Origin: Muraenolepis orangiensis
Lineage: Eukaryota; Chordata; Actinopteri; Gadiformes; Muraenolepididae
Direction of reading: 5' to 3'
Length of the DNA: 64,000 nucleotides
Assembly: GCA_027704905.1 (NCBI GenBank)
Contig: CM051020.1
Location: 7,622,835-7,686,834 of the forward strand
Shown: piece by piece, positions 25,955 to 36,461 of the stretch
How the letters are laid out: every line of letters begins with the position of its first letter
Position numbering within the stretch: the first letter of the stretch is position 1
Notes under the pieces: generated by a model
Database searches by the model: none
Told to the model about the DNA's origin: nothing
The model's input: the letters and a program-made list of their open reading frames with translations, nothing else
Translations under genes and position numbers: made by a program

Positions 25955-26255
25955 CTGTAGCAGACAACGCTGCCACCAGCCATTAAATGCTACTTAAGGG
26001 CTCCTCCTGAAGACAAGGACACAGGGTGATGAGGAATCCGGTTAATTGCAAGAGTTTGAATCATTGTGAACAGAGCAGATGGTACACGCTAGAGCTTTTC
26101 GTCGAGTGTGTGTGTGTGGTGGTGGCTGCTTTAACCTGTGGGCCTTGATTAACAAGGACCCACAGGTGTGCAGCCTCACCAGCCATAGAGTACTCAGTCT
26201 AACTCAGGCCAGGTGAGGATGCTTAAACCAGCCACCAACCACACACACACTCCAC
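25955..26255 (+). repeat. ~300-bp dispersed repeat with terminal inverted sequence, copy 1
   Basis: Closely matches the reverse complement of 36,100-36,372 over its length; shared blocks include 'gggtgatgaggaatccggtt' and 'gaatcattgtgaacagagca'. The 3' half (26,104-26,255) begins with GTGTGTGTGTGGTGGTGGCT and ends with the near reverse complement AGCCACCAACCACACACACAC. It also contains an inner hairpin, CCTGTGGGCCTTG/CAAGGACCCACAGG. It could be a MITE inside a larger duplicated segment or a duplicated regulatory sequence. Confidence 0.8.
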
Positions 26256-26483
26256 ACTTACCAAACCTCCTCTAAGGAAACGTCTCCTCACAGGAGTCCA
26301 GCCCTCTCAGCCTCTGGACAGGTCTGTCTGTTTTACTAGAATTCTTCCTAGAATACGGCTGTTACTGTTACTGTTGCCCCCAAAACACAGACCCTTACCT
26401 GGGCTCCTCTCGAGCGTAGAGCCCCTCTCCTCTCCACGTCCCCGCCCAATTGGAGCCCATTAAAGACCCGCTCTCCTGCTCCG

Positions 26484-26485
<2 letters not shown>

Positions 26486-26552
<67 letters not shown>
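26486..26552. repeat. (CA)n microsatellite
   Basis: About 33 CA units, pure. It is followed by a short poly-C at 26,656-26,666. Confidence 0.97.
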
Positions 26553-26557
<5 letters not shown>

Positions 26558-26835
26558 CACACAAAAGCGACTGGTTTCCTCAATGCCAGAGACATGAGTT
26601 CCACTCAGTTGGTTCAGAGGCTGCTAACACACTGACTGAAGACCGCCCACACTTCCCCCCCCCCCATACCCCCACCACAGGGCATTAGACACAACCAACT
26701 GGGGGAGGCAGAACGTCAAGCCAATTCTGTTTTTTGGGAAGATAGCTCATGATCAGCTCATTATGTCTGCTCCTTTTCCTCCTCCTGCTTCTGGGACCCC
26801 TGACTGAAGAAGTGAACACATCCCTCCCCCTCTAT

Positions 26836-26836
26836 G

Positions 26837-26903
<67 letters not shown>

Positions 26904-27220
26904 CTCTCTCTCTCTATCTCAATCTTGTTCCCGCTCTTTTCATTTTGCCCTTCCCTTCTCCCCCCCCCCACTCTCTCTCCCTCCCTCTCTCCATGTCTCT
27001 TGTTCTCTCTCCATCTCTCGTTCTCTCTCCAACTCACTTCCTCTCTGTCCCGCTCTTTCTGTCTTCCTATCTCTCTCTCCATCTACCTCTCCCTTTATCT
27101 CTCTCCAAATCTCTCTTTCTCTCTCCATATCTCTCGTTCATTAACTTGTTCTTAACTCACTTTCTCTCTCTCTCCATCTCGCTCTCTCTCTTCATAGCTC
27201 TCTCTATCTCTCTTTTGTTA
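26836..27220. repeat. (CTTT)n and degenerate CT-rich tract
   Basis: CTTT tetranucleotides at 26,846-26,910, then about 300 bp of imperfect CTCTCCAT-like repeats. The frames of 109-145 codons (Leu/Ser-rich on plus, Glu/Arg-rich on minus) are compositional artefacts. Confidence 0.93.
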
Positions 27221-27288
27221 ACGAGTTTCTCGATGAACTGTCCCATTGAGGTCAACTTAAAAGAAATATGAAAAAACATAAATGTCAA

Positions 27289-27292
<4 letters not shown>

Positions 27293-27329
<37 letters not shown>
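27293..27329. repeat. (GA)n microsatellite
   Basis: About 18 GA units. Unique sequence continues to 27,600. Confidence 0.95.
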
Positions 27330-27334
<5 letters not shown>

Positions 27335-27604
27335 GTCTTGAACGTGATCGTTTCAGCCACTAAATTACTCGTATTTCACCGACCTTGAAATTATCCAGTC
27401 ATTTATAATCGGCGCGAAAGAGCCAGACGTCGATGGGCCTTGATGGAAAAATCTGTAAATTGTTTGGGCCAAAAATGACCAGCCTTTTAGCAGTGCGGCC
27501 GAGTGTGTCGGGTCCTCCTGGTACTACCGGACTGACTATTTGTTTTTCCCTATAGAATATTAATATTACAGTGGAATAAATGGGAATCAAAAAGCAGCGG
27601 GGAA

Positions 27605-28166
27605 TGACTAGTACACACTGACCAATACACTCACACACTGAACAATACACTTACACACTGATCAATACACTCACACACTGATAAATACACTCACACACTG
27701 ACTAGTACACACTGACCAATACACTCACACACTGAACAATACACTTACACACTGAGCAATACACTCACACACTGATAAATACACTCACACACTGACTAGT
27801 ACACACTGACCAATACACTCACACACTGAACAATACACTTACACACTGATCAATACACTCACACACTGATAAATACACTCACACACTGACTAAGACACAC
27901 TGACCAATACACTCACTCACTGACTACTAGTACACACTGACAAATACACTCACACACTGACTAGCACACACTAACCAATACACTCACACACTGACTAGCA
28001 CACACTGACAAATACACTCACACACTGACTAGCACACACTAACCAATACACTCACACACTGACTAGCACACACTGACAAATACACTCACACACTGACTAG
28101 CACACACTAACCAATACACTCACACACTGACTAGCACACACACACACACACCCACACACACACACA

Positions 28167-28197
<31 letters not shown>

Positions 28198-28222
28198 CTG
28201 ACTAGCACCACACACACACACA
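27605..28222 (-). repeat. 20-bp minisatellite, array B, ending in (CA)n
   Basis: Tandem units such as GACCAATACACTCACACACT, which is the reverse complement of the unit in array A at 24.1 kb. Variants with 'gactagtacaca', 'gactagcacaca' and 'gataaatacact' form higher-order blocks of 100-120 bp. At 28,136-28,222 the array decays into CA repeats with CCACAC interruptions. Confidence 0.95.
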
Positions 28223-28224
28223 CA

Positions 28225-28685
28225 GATGGATACATACCCATCGCAGTGCCCTTAGTGGAGCACTCAAACCAGGAGCCAGATGTATACAACTCTGTGTATA
28301 TTTAGGTGTAGATATCGGGTGTACACCCAAAGCAAGTAAACTCATCTCAATCGTCCTGAAATGTGTGTGCACGTGCGCCAGCCTCCTGACCATGCCAGCA
28401 ATTTAAATGACATCTATAACGCACCTCGGTTTTCAAAGTATAGTTGTGAGGCGAAATGGCGGAAGCATTTAAGAAGCGATTGAAGAAGAAGCGGCACAAT
28501 TTTTTAGCCGGCTGTGAGCTTGAAATAACGAGTTTATCAAATTGAAAGAGGAAAAACATGTTTTATTCGGAGGCCTAAGCTCTGGCATTACCAGCTAAAT
28601 GAAACAAGTGGATTGGCGGAAAGTCATTGAAGCAGCCGTCTCACTCATAGCCGGGCCTTTCTCCGTGCTGGAGTAAGAAAAAAAC
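28225..28685. other. Unique sequence; one tiny ORF
   Basis: No recognised gene. A 29-codon frame at 28,456-28,545 starts in a good context (gaaATGG) and encodes a Lys/Arg-rich start (MAEAFKKRLKKKRHNF). It is too short and isolated to support as a gene. Confidence 0.4.
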
Positions 28686-28689
28686 GTGT

Positions 28690-28830
28690 TTGTATTTCTT
28701 TGAACCAATCACAATCGCCCTCACTAAATGGTGTCAGGGGAGGGACTCGTGTTGGAGGAACATTTTGCACATGGGGAGGCGAGCCCTGGCGTTAAAATGT
28801 CTAAATCCCCACATTGAGAAAACGCCACAT
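28690..28830 (+). mobile_element. Dispersed DNA-transposon-like repeat, copy 1
   Basis: Blocks 'tttgaaccaatcacaatcg', 'ggaacattttgcacatggg' and 'aaatccccacat' match the reverse complement of 59,280-59,460 in the same order. This sequence family is common in fish genomes as short non-autonomous elements, as I recognise it. No termini could be fixed. Confidence 0.6.
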
Positions 28831-29480
28831 AAAACGGTCAAAGACATACGTGGACTCTGTGATACGGCTTTCACTGATAGAAAAGACAAACACAACTTGA
28901 GCGTCGGCGACCCTAGAGGTAAAACTACTACCTGAACTAGTCTCAAAGTTAAAACCCTCAGACAACGATTTAAGAGCTGCAGTGTAGCTCTCTAATAGCT
29001 ATTGCTATTAAAGCCATTTCACAGAAGCTTGTGTGAAGTGGAACAGATCCGTACGTTGGCCCGAGTCACAATGTCAGAGGCACATGGCGGAGCTGCCAGA
29101 GTTCAAACGAACGGAATCAACCCCCGACTGACGGTCGGCCGGGTCGGATCAAACGGATCAACGGATCAGCGTCGGAGTCTTGCGAGACGCAGTCTGTGCT
29201 TTTCTACGGTGCATTCACCTTCAGCTGTGTGGTCCTGCTGGGGGTTAAATCTGATTTGATACATTTTTGCATTTGATTCAAACACACATACGTGTATAGA
29301 GGCTAAATCTAAGACTCGTATAGACCAGTCACGGGTGATTAAACAGGGACCCAAACGCAGATAGCAGAAGCGGAGGAGGATTTTTCAGACTGAAATAGTC
29401 GGCTAATGGCAGGCCTGTCCCCACAGCCCCTACATCCTGTCAGCCAGACTACCGAAGCAGGGAACGCCGTTAGTTCTGAG
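28831..29480. other. Unique sequence
   Basis: The short frames at 28,690-28,935 and 29,002-29,259 lack recognisable domains. No repeats of note. Confidence 0.4.
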
Positions 29481-29482
29481 CC

Positions 29483-29726
29483 ATGGACCCCGGAGGAGAT
29501 TTAAAAAAAAAGTGGTCTGATTTCAAGCGTGAGGCCAGGAAGAGCATTACCGCGCTACTGAGCAGCCGGAGGAGAAGAAGGAGGAGAAGGGGACCCCAGC
29601 GCTTCCTCTCTCTCTCCCCTTGATGAGCGCATGGCTTCTATCCTCGGCCAAACTGCCGTCAGTGGCTTTCTGCCAGATGAGTTAGGAGACACAGACACAC
29701 CTGCCAAGATGAAAGTTGGAAAGTAG
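29483..29726 (+). pseudogene. Harbinger-associated Myb/SANT-like (NAIF1-type) fragment, frameshifted
   Basis: Frame 1 from the ATG at 29,483 reads MDPGGDLKKKWSDFKREARK and runs into an Arg-rich stretch, stopping at the TGA near 29,623. A second frame continues with PLDERMASILGQTAVSGF to a stop at 29,724. The KKKWSDFK core followed by a linker and an LDER-x-A-x-I-L-G motif is the pattern I know from the Myb/SANT-like proteins of PIF/Harbinger transposons and their domesticated relative NAIF1. Those proteins bind transposon ends and help import the transposase. The N-terminal part of the Myb domain is missing and the frame is broken, so it is a relic. Confidence 0.65.
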
Positions 29727-29952
29727 CCCGGTTTTAATCTTATTGCGATGGGATTTGCGATACAAAAAGGACTAGTTTGTCCTTTGGTTTTCAGTGAAGG
29801 ACACGGTAGAGTATTTTCTTCACAGATTCTGACGAAGATCCAGAAGCCTCCAGCGAGAGAAGTTGAGGTTCGAGGGGGAGGGAATCCGGTGCGAGTGCAT
29901 CACTCACAGCTGTCGGCCACCTCGACACGCGTCGACGCGTACTCGGCGACCG

Positions 29953-30330
29953 TTTCCTCCTTGACCGTGTCCTCACTGACCGTGTCCTCACTGACGTGTC
30001 CTCGCTGGCCGTGTCCTCACTGACCATGTCCTCACTGACCGTGTCCTCACTGACCGTGTCCTTACTGATCGTGTCCGCATGTCCTCGTGGACCGCGTCCT
30101 GGCTGACCGCACCCTCACTGACCATGTCCTCACTGACCGTGTCCTCGCTGACCGTGTCCTCGCTGACCGTGTCCTCACTGACCGTGTCCTCGCTGACCGT
30201 GTCCTCGCTGACCGTGTCCTCACTGACCATGTCCGCATGTCCTCGCCGGACTGCGTCCTTGCTGACTGCACGTCCTTGCTGACTGCACCCTCACAGACTG
30301 TGTCCGCATGTCCTCGATGATGTATCCTCA
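29953..30330. repeat. 15-bp minisatellite (LTVSS / VSEDT reading)
   Basis: Tandem copies of ACCGTGTCCTCACTG with CATGTCCTC, GCTG and CGCATGTCCTCG variants, roughly 24 units. Because the unit is a multiple of three, frames stay open on both strands and encode LTVSS or VSEDT peptides of 67-120 codons. These have no flanking gene structure and are probably not translated. Confidence 0.93.
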
Positions 30331-30555
30331 CCTCAACGTGTCCTGGTGTCACAAAACAAAAAGTCTGTGCGCTGTCGATAATGTTGGCACGGATCTGAGG
30401 GAATTGCAACCTGCAAAGTGACACTCGGTGGAGCCATTCAAGGGAAATATGCTGTCCACTAAAATGACTTTAAAAAGTGTGTGCTGCTTGTTTCGTAGAA
30501 CACACACACACACACACACAACGTTCACTTGACTTGCCCATGCTTGGAGTTGCTG

Positions 30556-30594
30556 CGTCACATACCGCAGACAGTCGGACTGCGGTATGTGACG
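30556..30594. repeat. Perfect 15-bp inverted repeat, 9-nt loop
   Basis: CGTCACATACCGCAG at 30,556-30,570 and its exact reverse complement at 30,580-30,594, with loop ACAGTCGGA. It is stable as RNA or DNA, but the 15-bp stem is short for a microRNA precursor. Confidence 0.95.
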
Positions 30595-31314
30595 GTATTG
30601 GCCGGCATCCAGTGTCATCAGAGTCGGGCGCGTTCAAGTGGGGAAGGGGGACTGTGTTCCTGACTGCCAGACCACACAGCACACACAGCCCTTATCATTT
30701 TTGCTGACCTTTCCTGACTGGTGGCTTAGTCTACCACCTGTGGCATCCAAGCACAACCATCCCCGCACACCACATCATAAGCAGCGCATCTGTTGTGTGC
30801 TCTAAGGAGGGGGGGCAAGGGGGAGGGGAGGGAGGGGGGGGAGGGGCGCTAATGGTGTCAGCAGCCGTGGCTTCCGTGCTTCAACCCGAGAAGAAGGTGT
30901 ATAAATGTGTGCATTTAATGGTTTAAAATCGCGTGAAACGCAAAACAGGGTAATCATCAAAGGTCAGCGATGAATCACATCTTATCCAGAGGCAGGAAGT
31001 GTCCTCTCCACAGCACACAGCCTGCAGTACAAATGACTGGCGGCTTGACCCCATTTGGCAACCACATGTGTGAGCGTTGTTTGCCTCCCTCCCTTAGTGT
31101 TCTGGTCATTGGACAGAGGGACATTTTTACTGACAGACATAAACTAAATGTATCCTCCCAAGGTGCCCTTTGTGTGCATTGTGTGTGCGGTCAGTCGATA
31201 AGCTCATTTTACATTTGGGAAAAACCGGACATCGCTGCAAATCGCATTTTTTGATGTCGGCCTGTTCGGCATTTAAAAGGAAACCCGATGTGTCTATTAC
31301 TCAAATAAATGATG

Positions 31315-31356
31315 GCACCCTACGCTGAGCACGGGCACATGCTCAGTGTAGGGTGC
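31315..31356. repeat. 17-bp inverted repeat with one G-T pair, 8-nt loop
   Basis: GCACCCTACGCTGAGCA and TGCTCAGTGTAGGGTGC flank CGGGCACA. The only mismatch would be a G-U wobble in RNA. Confidence 0.93.
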
Positions 31357-31394
31357 ACTGGGATATCCCTGATCGGTCCACGAGCTCCCGCTGT

Positions 31395-31715
31395 GAAACC
31401 ATATGTATCACCATATGTATGTATCATCCATCAGTCATTTTATTGTTGTTATTTATTGTGAACAGTGTTGTTATAGTATAGTGTTGTTTATAGTTGCTTG
31501 TATAGTACATAGTATAGTATATAGGGTTTTTAAGTTAAGGTATCATTGGTCATATCATAGGTAGTATATAGTGTTGTTTATAGTATTGTTTTGTTTAGTA
31601 TAATATAGTATTGTACAGTTTAGTATAGTATTGTAGGATAATTCATACTGCGGGAGGGAATGGGGAGTAAGCATTCCATTGTAATGGCAATAAAAAAAAT
31701 CATCTTGAATGAAGA
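31395..31715 (+). mobile_element. LINE 3' end, CTTGAAT family
   Basis: Contains 'catcagtcattttattg', internal TAGTATAGTGTTG-like slippage repeats (31,480-31,640), 'gggagggaatggggagtaag', and a short CATCTTGAAT tail at about 31,700. The internal repeats make this copy longer than the others. Confidence 0.7.
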
Positions 31716-31739
31716 ATGGTCATTACCTGTAGATGCAAA

Positions 31740-31782
31740 GGGGCCCGGTGTGGTTTCCCAGAGAGCTCCCACACCGGGCCCC
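31740..31782. repeat. GC-rich perfect 14-bp inverted repeat, 15-nt loop
   Basis: GGGGCCCGGTGTGG at 31,740-31,753 and its exact reverse complement at 31,769-31,782. Three GC-rich or perfect hairpins (30.56, 31.32 and 31.74 kb) occur within 1.2 kb, which is unusual for this window. Confidence 0.95.
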
Positions 31783-32555
31783 GTTCGGCACACCAAGTTC
31801 CAACAGCTCTTCTGAATTTGAAAGCGTTGAAAGCGGCATCAGCCAGTCGTCATAATGGGCCAGAACATCAGGACTGTCCCCGAAGACTCGTTCTCACCTA
31901 AATTGCGAATCTTCCCAGCAGTGCCAAAAACAGCAATTGTATCATCTGGCATAGCCATTTACGTGTGGCTTACAGCCTTTTAGACAGTGACGTTTTAACC
32001 ATCTGCTAATTAATTGCTGAAGGTGTGGCTTATTGTTGTATTATGTTGTTATTATATTATGTATCCAATAACACAGAATAATAATCATGAAGTCTGTATT
32101 TGTTTATTGCTATAAAGATCATTATCGTAATGCAGTAGTGACACACATATTTACTCAAGATTGAACGAAATGGAGGGATGTCAAAGAAATGATGGTTCAC
32201 CCGTCACTATGTAATCACAGTGAACGTTTTGTACAAACGCTGAACTATATTTTAAACTAATGGGACTCACTCAAAAGACTGCACATTAACATTCAAGAGG
32301 TTTTCCTTTGCCATGTGTAACTTGGTACAATGGACTGCCTGATTCACTCCCACAGCATGCATTTCAACTACTTTAACAATAATATACTTTATAAAAATAA
32401 CAATAAAGTGTAATGATATATACATATAGCGGATGGTGCAAAATGCAAGTTAAAGGGACCATACACGGTATGCATGGTGTGAAATATATGCACTCTCACC
32501 GCCCGCCGATTTTTATACTAATCGGAAACTTGGAGTGGAAAGTGGCGTGAGTACA
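31783..32555. other. AT-rich unique sequence
   Basis: No gene or element recognised apart from A/T-rich composition. Confidence 0.5.
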
Positions 32556-32559
32556 CTGT

Positions 32560-32705
32560 AAGATACAAGAGGTTTTATTCGCCATTTGCAACAAGTGCAA
32601 TGGAATGCTTCTCCACATCCCCTCCCGCAGTATGAATGCTTAAAACAATACTATAAAAAATACTATATACAATAAAAATGAACAGAAAAATAACAATATA
32701 GTGAC
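32560..32705 (-). mobile_element. LINE 3' tail, CTTGAAT family, minus strand
   Basis: On the minus strand it shows 'actgcgggaggggatgtgga', 'agcattccattgcact' and 'tgcaaatggcgaataaaa' before a poor tail. The opposite end reaches the 'caatatagtgacggatgata' junction seen in the other copies. Confidence 0.7.
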
Positions 32706-32779
32706 GGATGATATTTGTGTATTAAGGATTTCTACATTTGGCCCCCAACTGTCTCCCAAATACTGTCCATCTCGTTTTT

Positions 32780-32782
<3 letters not shown>

Positions 32783-32865
<83 letters not shown>

Positions 32866-32880
32866 ACAGACACAGACACA

Positions 32881-32935
<55 letters not shown>
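32783..32935. repeat. (CA)n microsatellite with (GACACA)n centre
   Basis: About 76 dinucleotides with five GACACA-type interruptions at about 32,860-32,885. Confidence 0.97.
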
Positions 32936-32936
<1 letters not shown>

Positions 32937-33460
32937 GACTCAGTCATTCTATTGTCTTCTACAGTGAGAGAGGTGGCGTAAAGCTGCTTGATGTTGCCAA
33001 AATGTTTCTGTTTATTTTCTCCCAGCCGGTCATATCAGAGCTCCTTATCCATCATTCCTCCTATTATTGTCTCTCTGACGGGTGATGGCTTAATGGTTTG
33101 CTCTTCCATTAGACGTAACCGGGCCCCTTACCCGCCACCCTCCTACCCCTCAACCCGGGTGTGGAGTAACCATCCCTGGCTCTGTATCTCTTTCACTCGA
33201 CCGTTTTTTTTTTCTGAATGCTGTGCCGCAGCAAAACATTGGCACCAAAAAACACACAGCAGCTCGGTTTAATTTGAGGCACTGCCAGCACCTCCTGTCC
33301 TCCTGTTTGTTTCCGACCGGGGAGAAATGCGTCCTAACAGGGGTGTGAGCAAGTGATTCAACCCGAAGGGGTCGACCCTGTTCTCCTAATCCATAGTCTA
33401 CTCAATTTGCCTTCACTTCCACTGTGTGGTGACGGGTGAGCGTGAGAGCGGAGCAGAGAG
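32936..33460. other. Unique sequence
   Basis: No gene recognised. The 94-codon frame at 32,988-33,272 shows no domain. Confidence 0.45.
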
Positions 33461-33464
33461 GATG

Positions 33465-33850
33465 GAGAACAGCAGGAGATTTAGAGACAGGTAGAGCGAT
33501 TGAGAGACTGGTAGAGAGATTGAGAGACAGGTAGACAGACTGAGAGAGATGGGAGTGACAGCTGTGAATATATAGAGAGAGAGAGGAAGAAAGGATTGGC
33601 GAACAGAGAGAGAGGAGTGAATTGGTTAGAGAGACCGAAAGATTGAGATCAGGCAAACAGACACAGAAAAGGAGCAAGGGGATAGAGAAAGATAAAGTAG
33701 GATAGAGAGATATAGGGAAATATAGAGAGAGATGGATAGAGAGATATAGATATAGATAACAAGAGATAAAGAAAGAGAGAGGAAATGATAGAGAGAGATA
33801 TAGGGAGAAAGAGACAGAGATTAAGTAAGGCATCTATATAGATAAAGAGA
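33465..33850. repeat. Degenerate purine-rich (GAGA/GATA) repeat
   Basis: Imperfect GAGAGA, GATAGA and 'gagagattgagagacaggta' units, the last repeated three times at 33,490-33,560. Leu-Ser-rich minus-strand frames (74-143 codons) are artefacts. Confidence 0.85.
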
Positions 33851-34082
33851 AGTGGGGGCTTGAGATGGTGCATGATCCTGGTCTGTGGTTGTGGGTTCAG
33901 CAGGAACAGAGCTGGAGCTCCAGAGTAATTCTCCTGATCTTTGGTCAGGCCTCAGGGATCATTTGTGGCTCGCCACGATGGAACATCGGCCGGCTGATCC
34001 ACCACTTGCCTGCCATCGGACCGGCAGACTGGGCCCTGCGATTGGCTGTGGTTCTGACTTCTCTCCAGAAACGAAGCGCAAC

Positions 34083-34187
34083 ACACACTCTCTCACACAC
34101 AGACTCACACACAGGCTTGCACACACGTATACTGTACATACACATACAGTACCTACACTGCAAACACACAATCACACATCCTTGTGC

Positions 34188-34220
<33 letters not shown>

Positions 34221-34290
34221 TATGCACATATGTATGCATGCACACATGAACACACATACACACACTCCCTCCCGCTTCCACACACATACA
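34083..34290. repeat. Degenerate (CA)n tract
   Basis: Interrupted CA repeats with CACATATGCACATATGTATG-like segments. The open frames across both strands are compositional. Confidence 0.85.
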
Positions 34291-34478
34291 CGTGCTCAGC
34301 ATCAGATTGTTGATGATGGAGTCTGATATTTTCTTACTATTCTATCTCCATTTAAGTTGTGTTGGTGTACGAATGGTTGAATGTGTGTATGAACAGCAGC
34401 ATATGAATGTTATAGATTCATGTGTGTATGAATGGGTGAATTTGTATATGGATAGGCGCATCTGCATATGTTTTAATA

Positions 34479-34740
34479 GGGCGGCAGTAGCTTGACCAAG
34501 GGAGAGCAGTCGCCTCACAACCGGAAGGTTGCTGGTTAAATTCCCCGGGTCCTCCTAGCAAAAACTGTCGAGGTGTCTCTGAGCAAGACACCCTAACTCT
34601 AACTGCTCCTGACATGCTGGCTGTTGCGTTGCATGGCTCACTCAGCCGTAGGTGGTTGAATGTATGGGTGAATGTGAGGCATGACTTGTAAAGCGCTTTG
34701 CATATAAGCACTATATAAAAGGCAGTCCATTTACCATTTA
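34479..34740 (+). mobile_element. tRNA-derived SINE
   Basis: The head is 'agggcggcagtagcttgacc' (A-box-like) with a B-box-like 'ttgctggttaaattccc'. The body contains 'ctgagcaagacaccctaac', and the tail runs through 'aagcgctttgcatataagca' to 'ggcagtccatttaccattta'. These are the standard parts of a common fish SINE. A partial tail duplicate follows at 34,780-34,806. Confidence 0.85.
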
Positions 34741-34799
34741 ATGTGTGTGTGTGTGTGTGTGAATAGTTGGGTAAGCTATCGGTAAAATGCAGTCCATTT

Positions 34800-35335
34800 G
34801 TCTTTTCAAGACACCTACTCTCCTACTCTTATTTATTTAATAATGCTATTTTACATTGCTAGTGTAATGTACACTTTATACTCCGCACTGCACTTCCTTG
34901 GCTTCTCAGCAGTACGCCGCAGTACTTCCCCACAGAATTAGACTCTATTTGTGGCAGTAGCTGTGTTAAGGGAATATGTTTTGGACACATTTGTGCAGAG
35001 TAGGGCTGCAAAAAGTACCCAAACGTTATGATCAAATACAAAGGTGTTTTTGTCCACAATAGTTTCCACTAATTTACACATATCAAAAGTTTGTTCGAAG
35101 CTTGAAGTTTGAAGTATTTTATGCAGAACATGTGCATTACACCCACACCGGAGCTTGGCTGGTCACACCGTTTTCGACCTGCTTTTAACTGTTGTTCAGC
35201 TAGAAGGATACACTTTTTAATGTTATATTCAGTTGGGAAATCATGAAATGGGAAGTATCCAGTTGAAGTGCATTTCAGTTAGGCTCTTCTTTAGGGTAGG
35301 GTACTGACTAAACAATACCACTATAGAGAGAGGGA
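34800..35335. other. Unique or old-repeat sequence
   Basis: No gene recognised. 'agtagggctgcaaaaagta' at about 35,000 is reminiscent of DNA transposon ends but is not supported by a partner. Confidence 0.4.
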
Positions 35336-35336
35336 A

Positions 35337-35475
35337 GCCCAGTCTCCTGGGCAGGTATACACCGCTAGACACACAGGACTCATACCGTCTCCTGGGCAGG
35401 TATTCACCGCTAGACACACGGGACTCATACCGTCTCCTGGGCAGGTATTCACCCCTAGACCCACTGGGACTCATA
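35337..35475. repeat. 45-bp tandem repeat, three copies
   Basis: Unit 'gtctcctgggcaggtattc' plus 'accgctagacacacgggact' and 'catacc', repeated three times with few changes. A multiple of three, it keeps a 77-codon minus-strand frame open; I see no gene. Confidence 0.93.
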
Positions 35476-35929
35476 GCTATGGTCGAGTCTTTACCGTGTC
35501 ACATTGCTAATTCAGATAATTCTTCATCCAATATTTTTCCAACTTAAAAAATGACATTCAAACTGCGTCTTTGATTCTGTCCATACACCACCACACCAGC
35601 AATATGCTGCTATACATTTAACTTTCATGATGCGGGCGATCGTTACTGTAAAACTTGACGAACGCGTGGGGAACTGCACCTACCCGGGCCAGCCACTGAA
35701 AATTGGCGAACAAATGTTATTTTATGCAGCCTCAACAACAATGCTTGCATGGCCGTGGAGCGCAACCACCAATGCATGACTGCATAGCAGCGAAGGCTTT
35801 TGCCTACGTAAATAGTAGAAAAAATGTAATATCTGTCAAACAGCTGTCAGTGAATGTTAATATCGTGGCGGGTCGCCACAAGTAAATCGACGTTTGGGAA
35901 ACACTGCACCCGCCAGGGCAGAGGGCCGA

Positions 35930-36092
35930 TTGCTTTGCCTCCCATATTGTAGCTTGCAAGTTTCTCGAGAACCGCTCATCCAAACAGCTTTGCATTCGAC
36001 ACCACACTTCGTTGGGTCCTCAGCAATACGCCTGCCAAGTGTGATCGGATGACCAGCTGTCGAGAAGGACATACCCTACATACATACATACT
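35930..36092. mobile_element. Old dispersed repeat with (ACAT)n tail
   Basis: 'ttctcgagaaccgctcatcc' followed by 'tttgcattcgacaccacac' and a terminal ACATACATACATAC. I recognise this type as a frequent fish interspersed repeat but cannot assign a class. Confidence 0.4.
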
Positions 36093-36099
36093 AACTGTG

Positions 36100-36372
36100 G
36101 AATGTGTGTGGTTGGTGGCTGGTTTAAGCAGCCTCATCTGGCCTGAGTTACAGTGATTACTCTATGGCTGGTGAGGCTGTCGGTCATTGTTAATCAAGGC
36201 CCACAGGATAAAACAGCCACCACCACACACACTCAAGGGAGAGCTCTAGCATGTATCATCTGCTCTGTTCACAATGATTCAGACTCTTACAATAAACCGG
36301 ATTCCTCATCACCCTGTGTCCCTCAAGTAGCTGTTTTAATGGCTGGTGGCAGTGTCGTCTGCTACACAGGAT
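36100..36372 (-). repeat. ~300-bp dispersed repeat, copy 2 (inverted)
   Basis: The reverse complement aligns with 25,955-26,255, including the inverted end motifs GTGTGTGGTTGGTGGCTGG and CAGCCACCACCACACACAC. The copies differ by scattered substitutions and a missing ~15-bp piece around the 'agctacttgagggacacagg' segment. Confidence 0.8.
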
Positions 36373-36394
36373 ATGCACTTATAATTAGATTAGA

Positions 36395-36402
36395 TGTGTG
36401 TG

Positions 36403-36457
<55 letters not shown>
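36395..36457. repeat. (GT)n microsatellite
   Basis: About 31 GT units directly beyond the dispersed repeat. Confidence 0.96.

Positions 36458-36459
<2 letters not shown>

Positions 36460-36461
<2 letters not shown>

Larger units (their letters stand above)
30340..31390. other. Unique sequence with two hairpins
   Basis: No gene recognised. A (CA)n tract lies at 30,500-30,520 and a G-rich patch at 30,806-30,845. Hairpins at 30,556-30,594 and 31,315-31,356 are listed separately. Confidence 0.5.

Noticed and set aside
28456..28545. 29-codon ORF MAEAFKKRLKKKRHNF...
   Set aside because: Good start context but very short, with no homolog recognised and no splice donor. Insufficient support.
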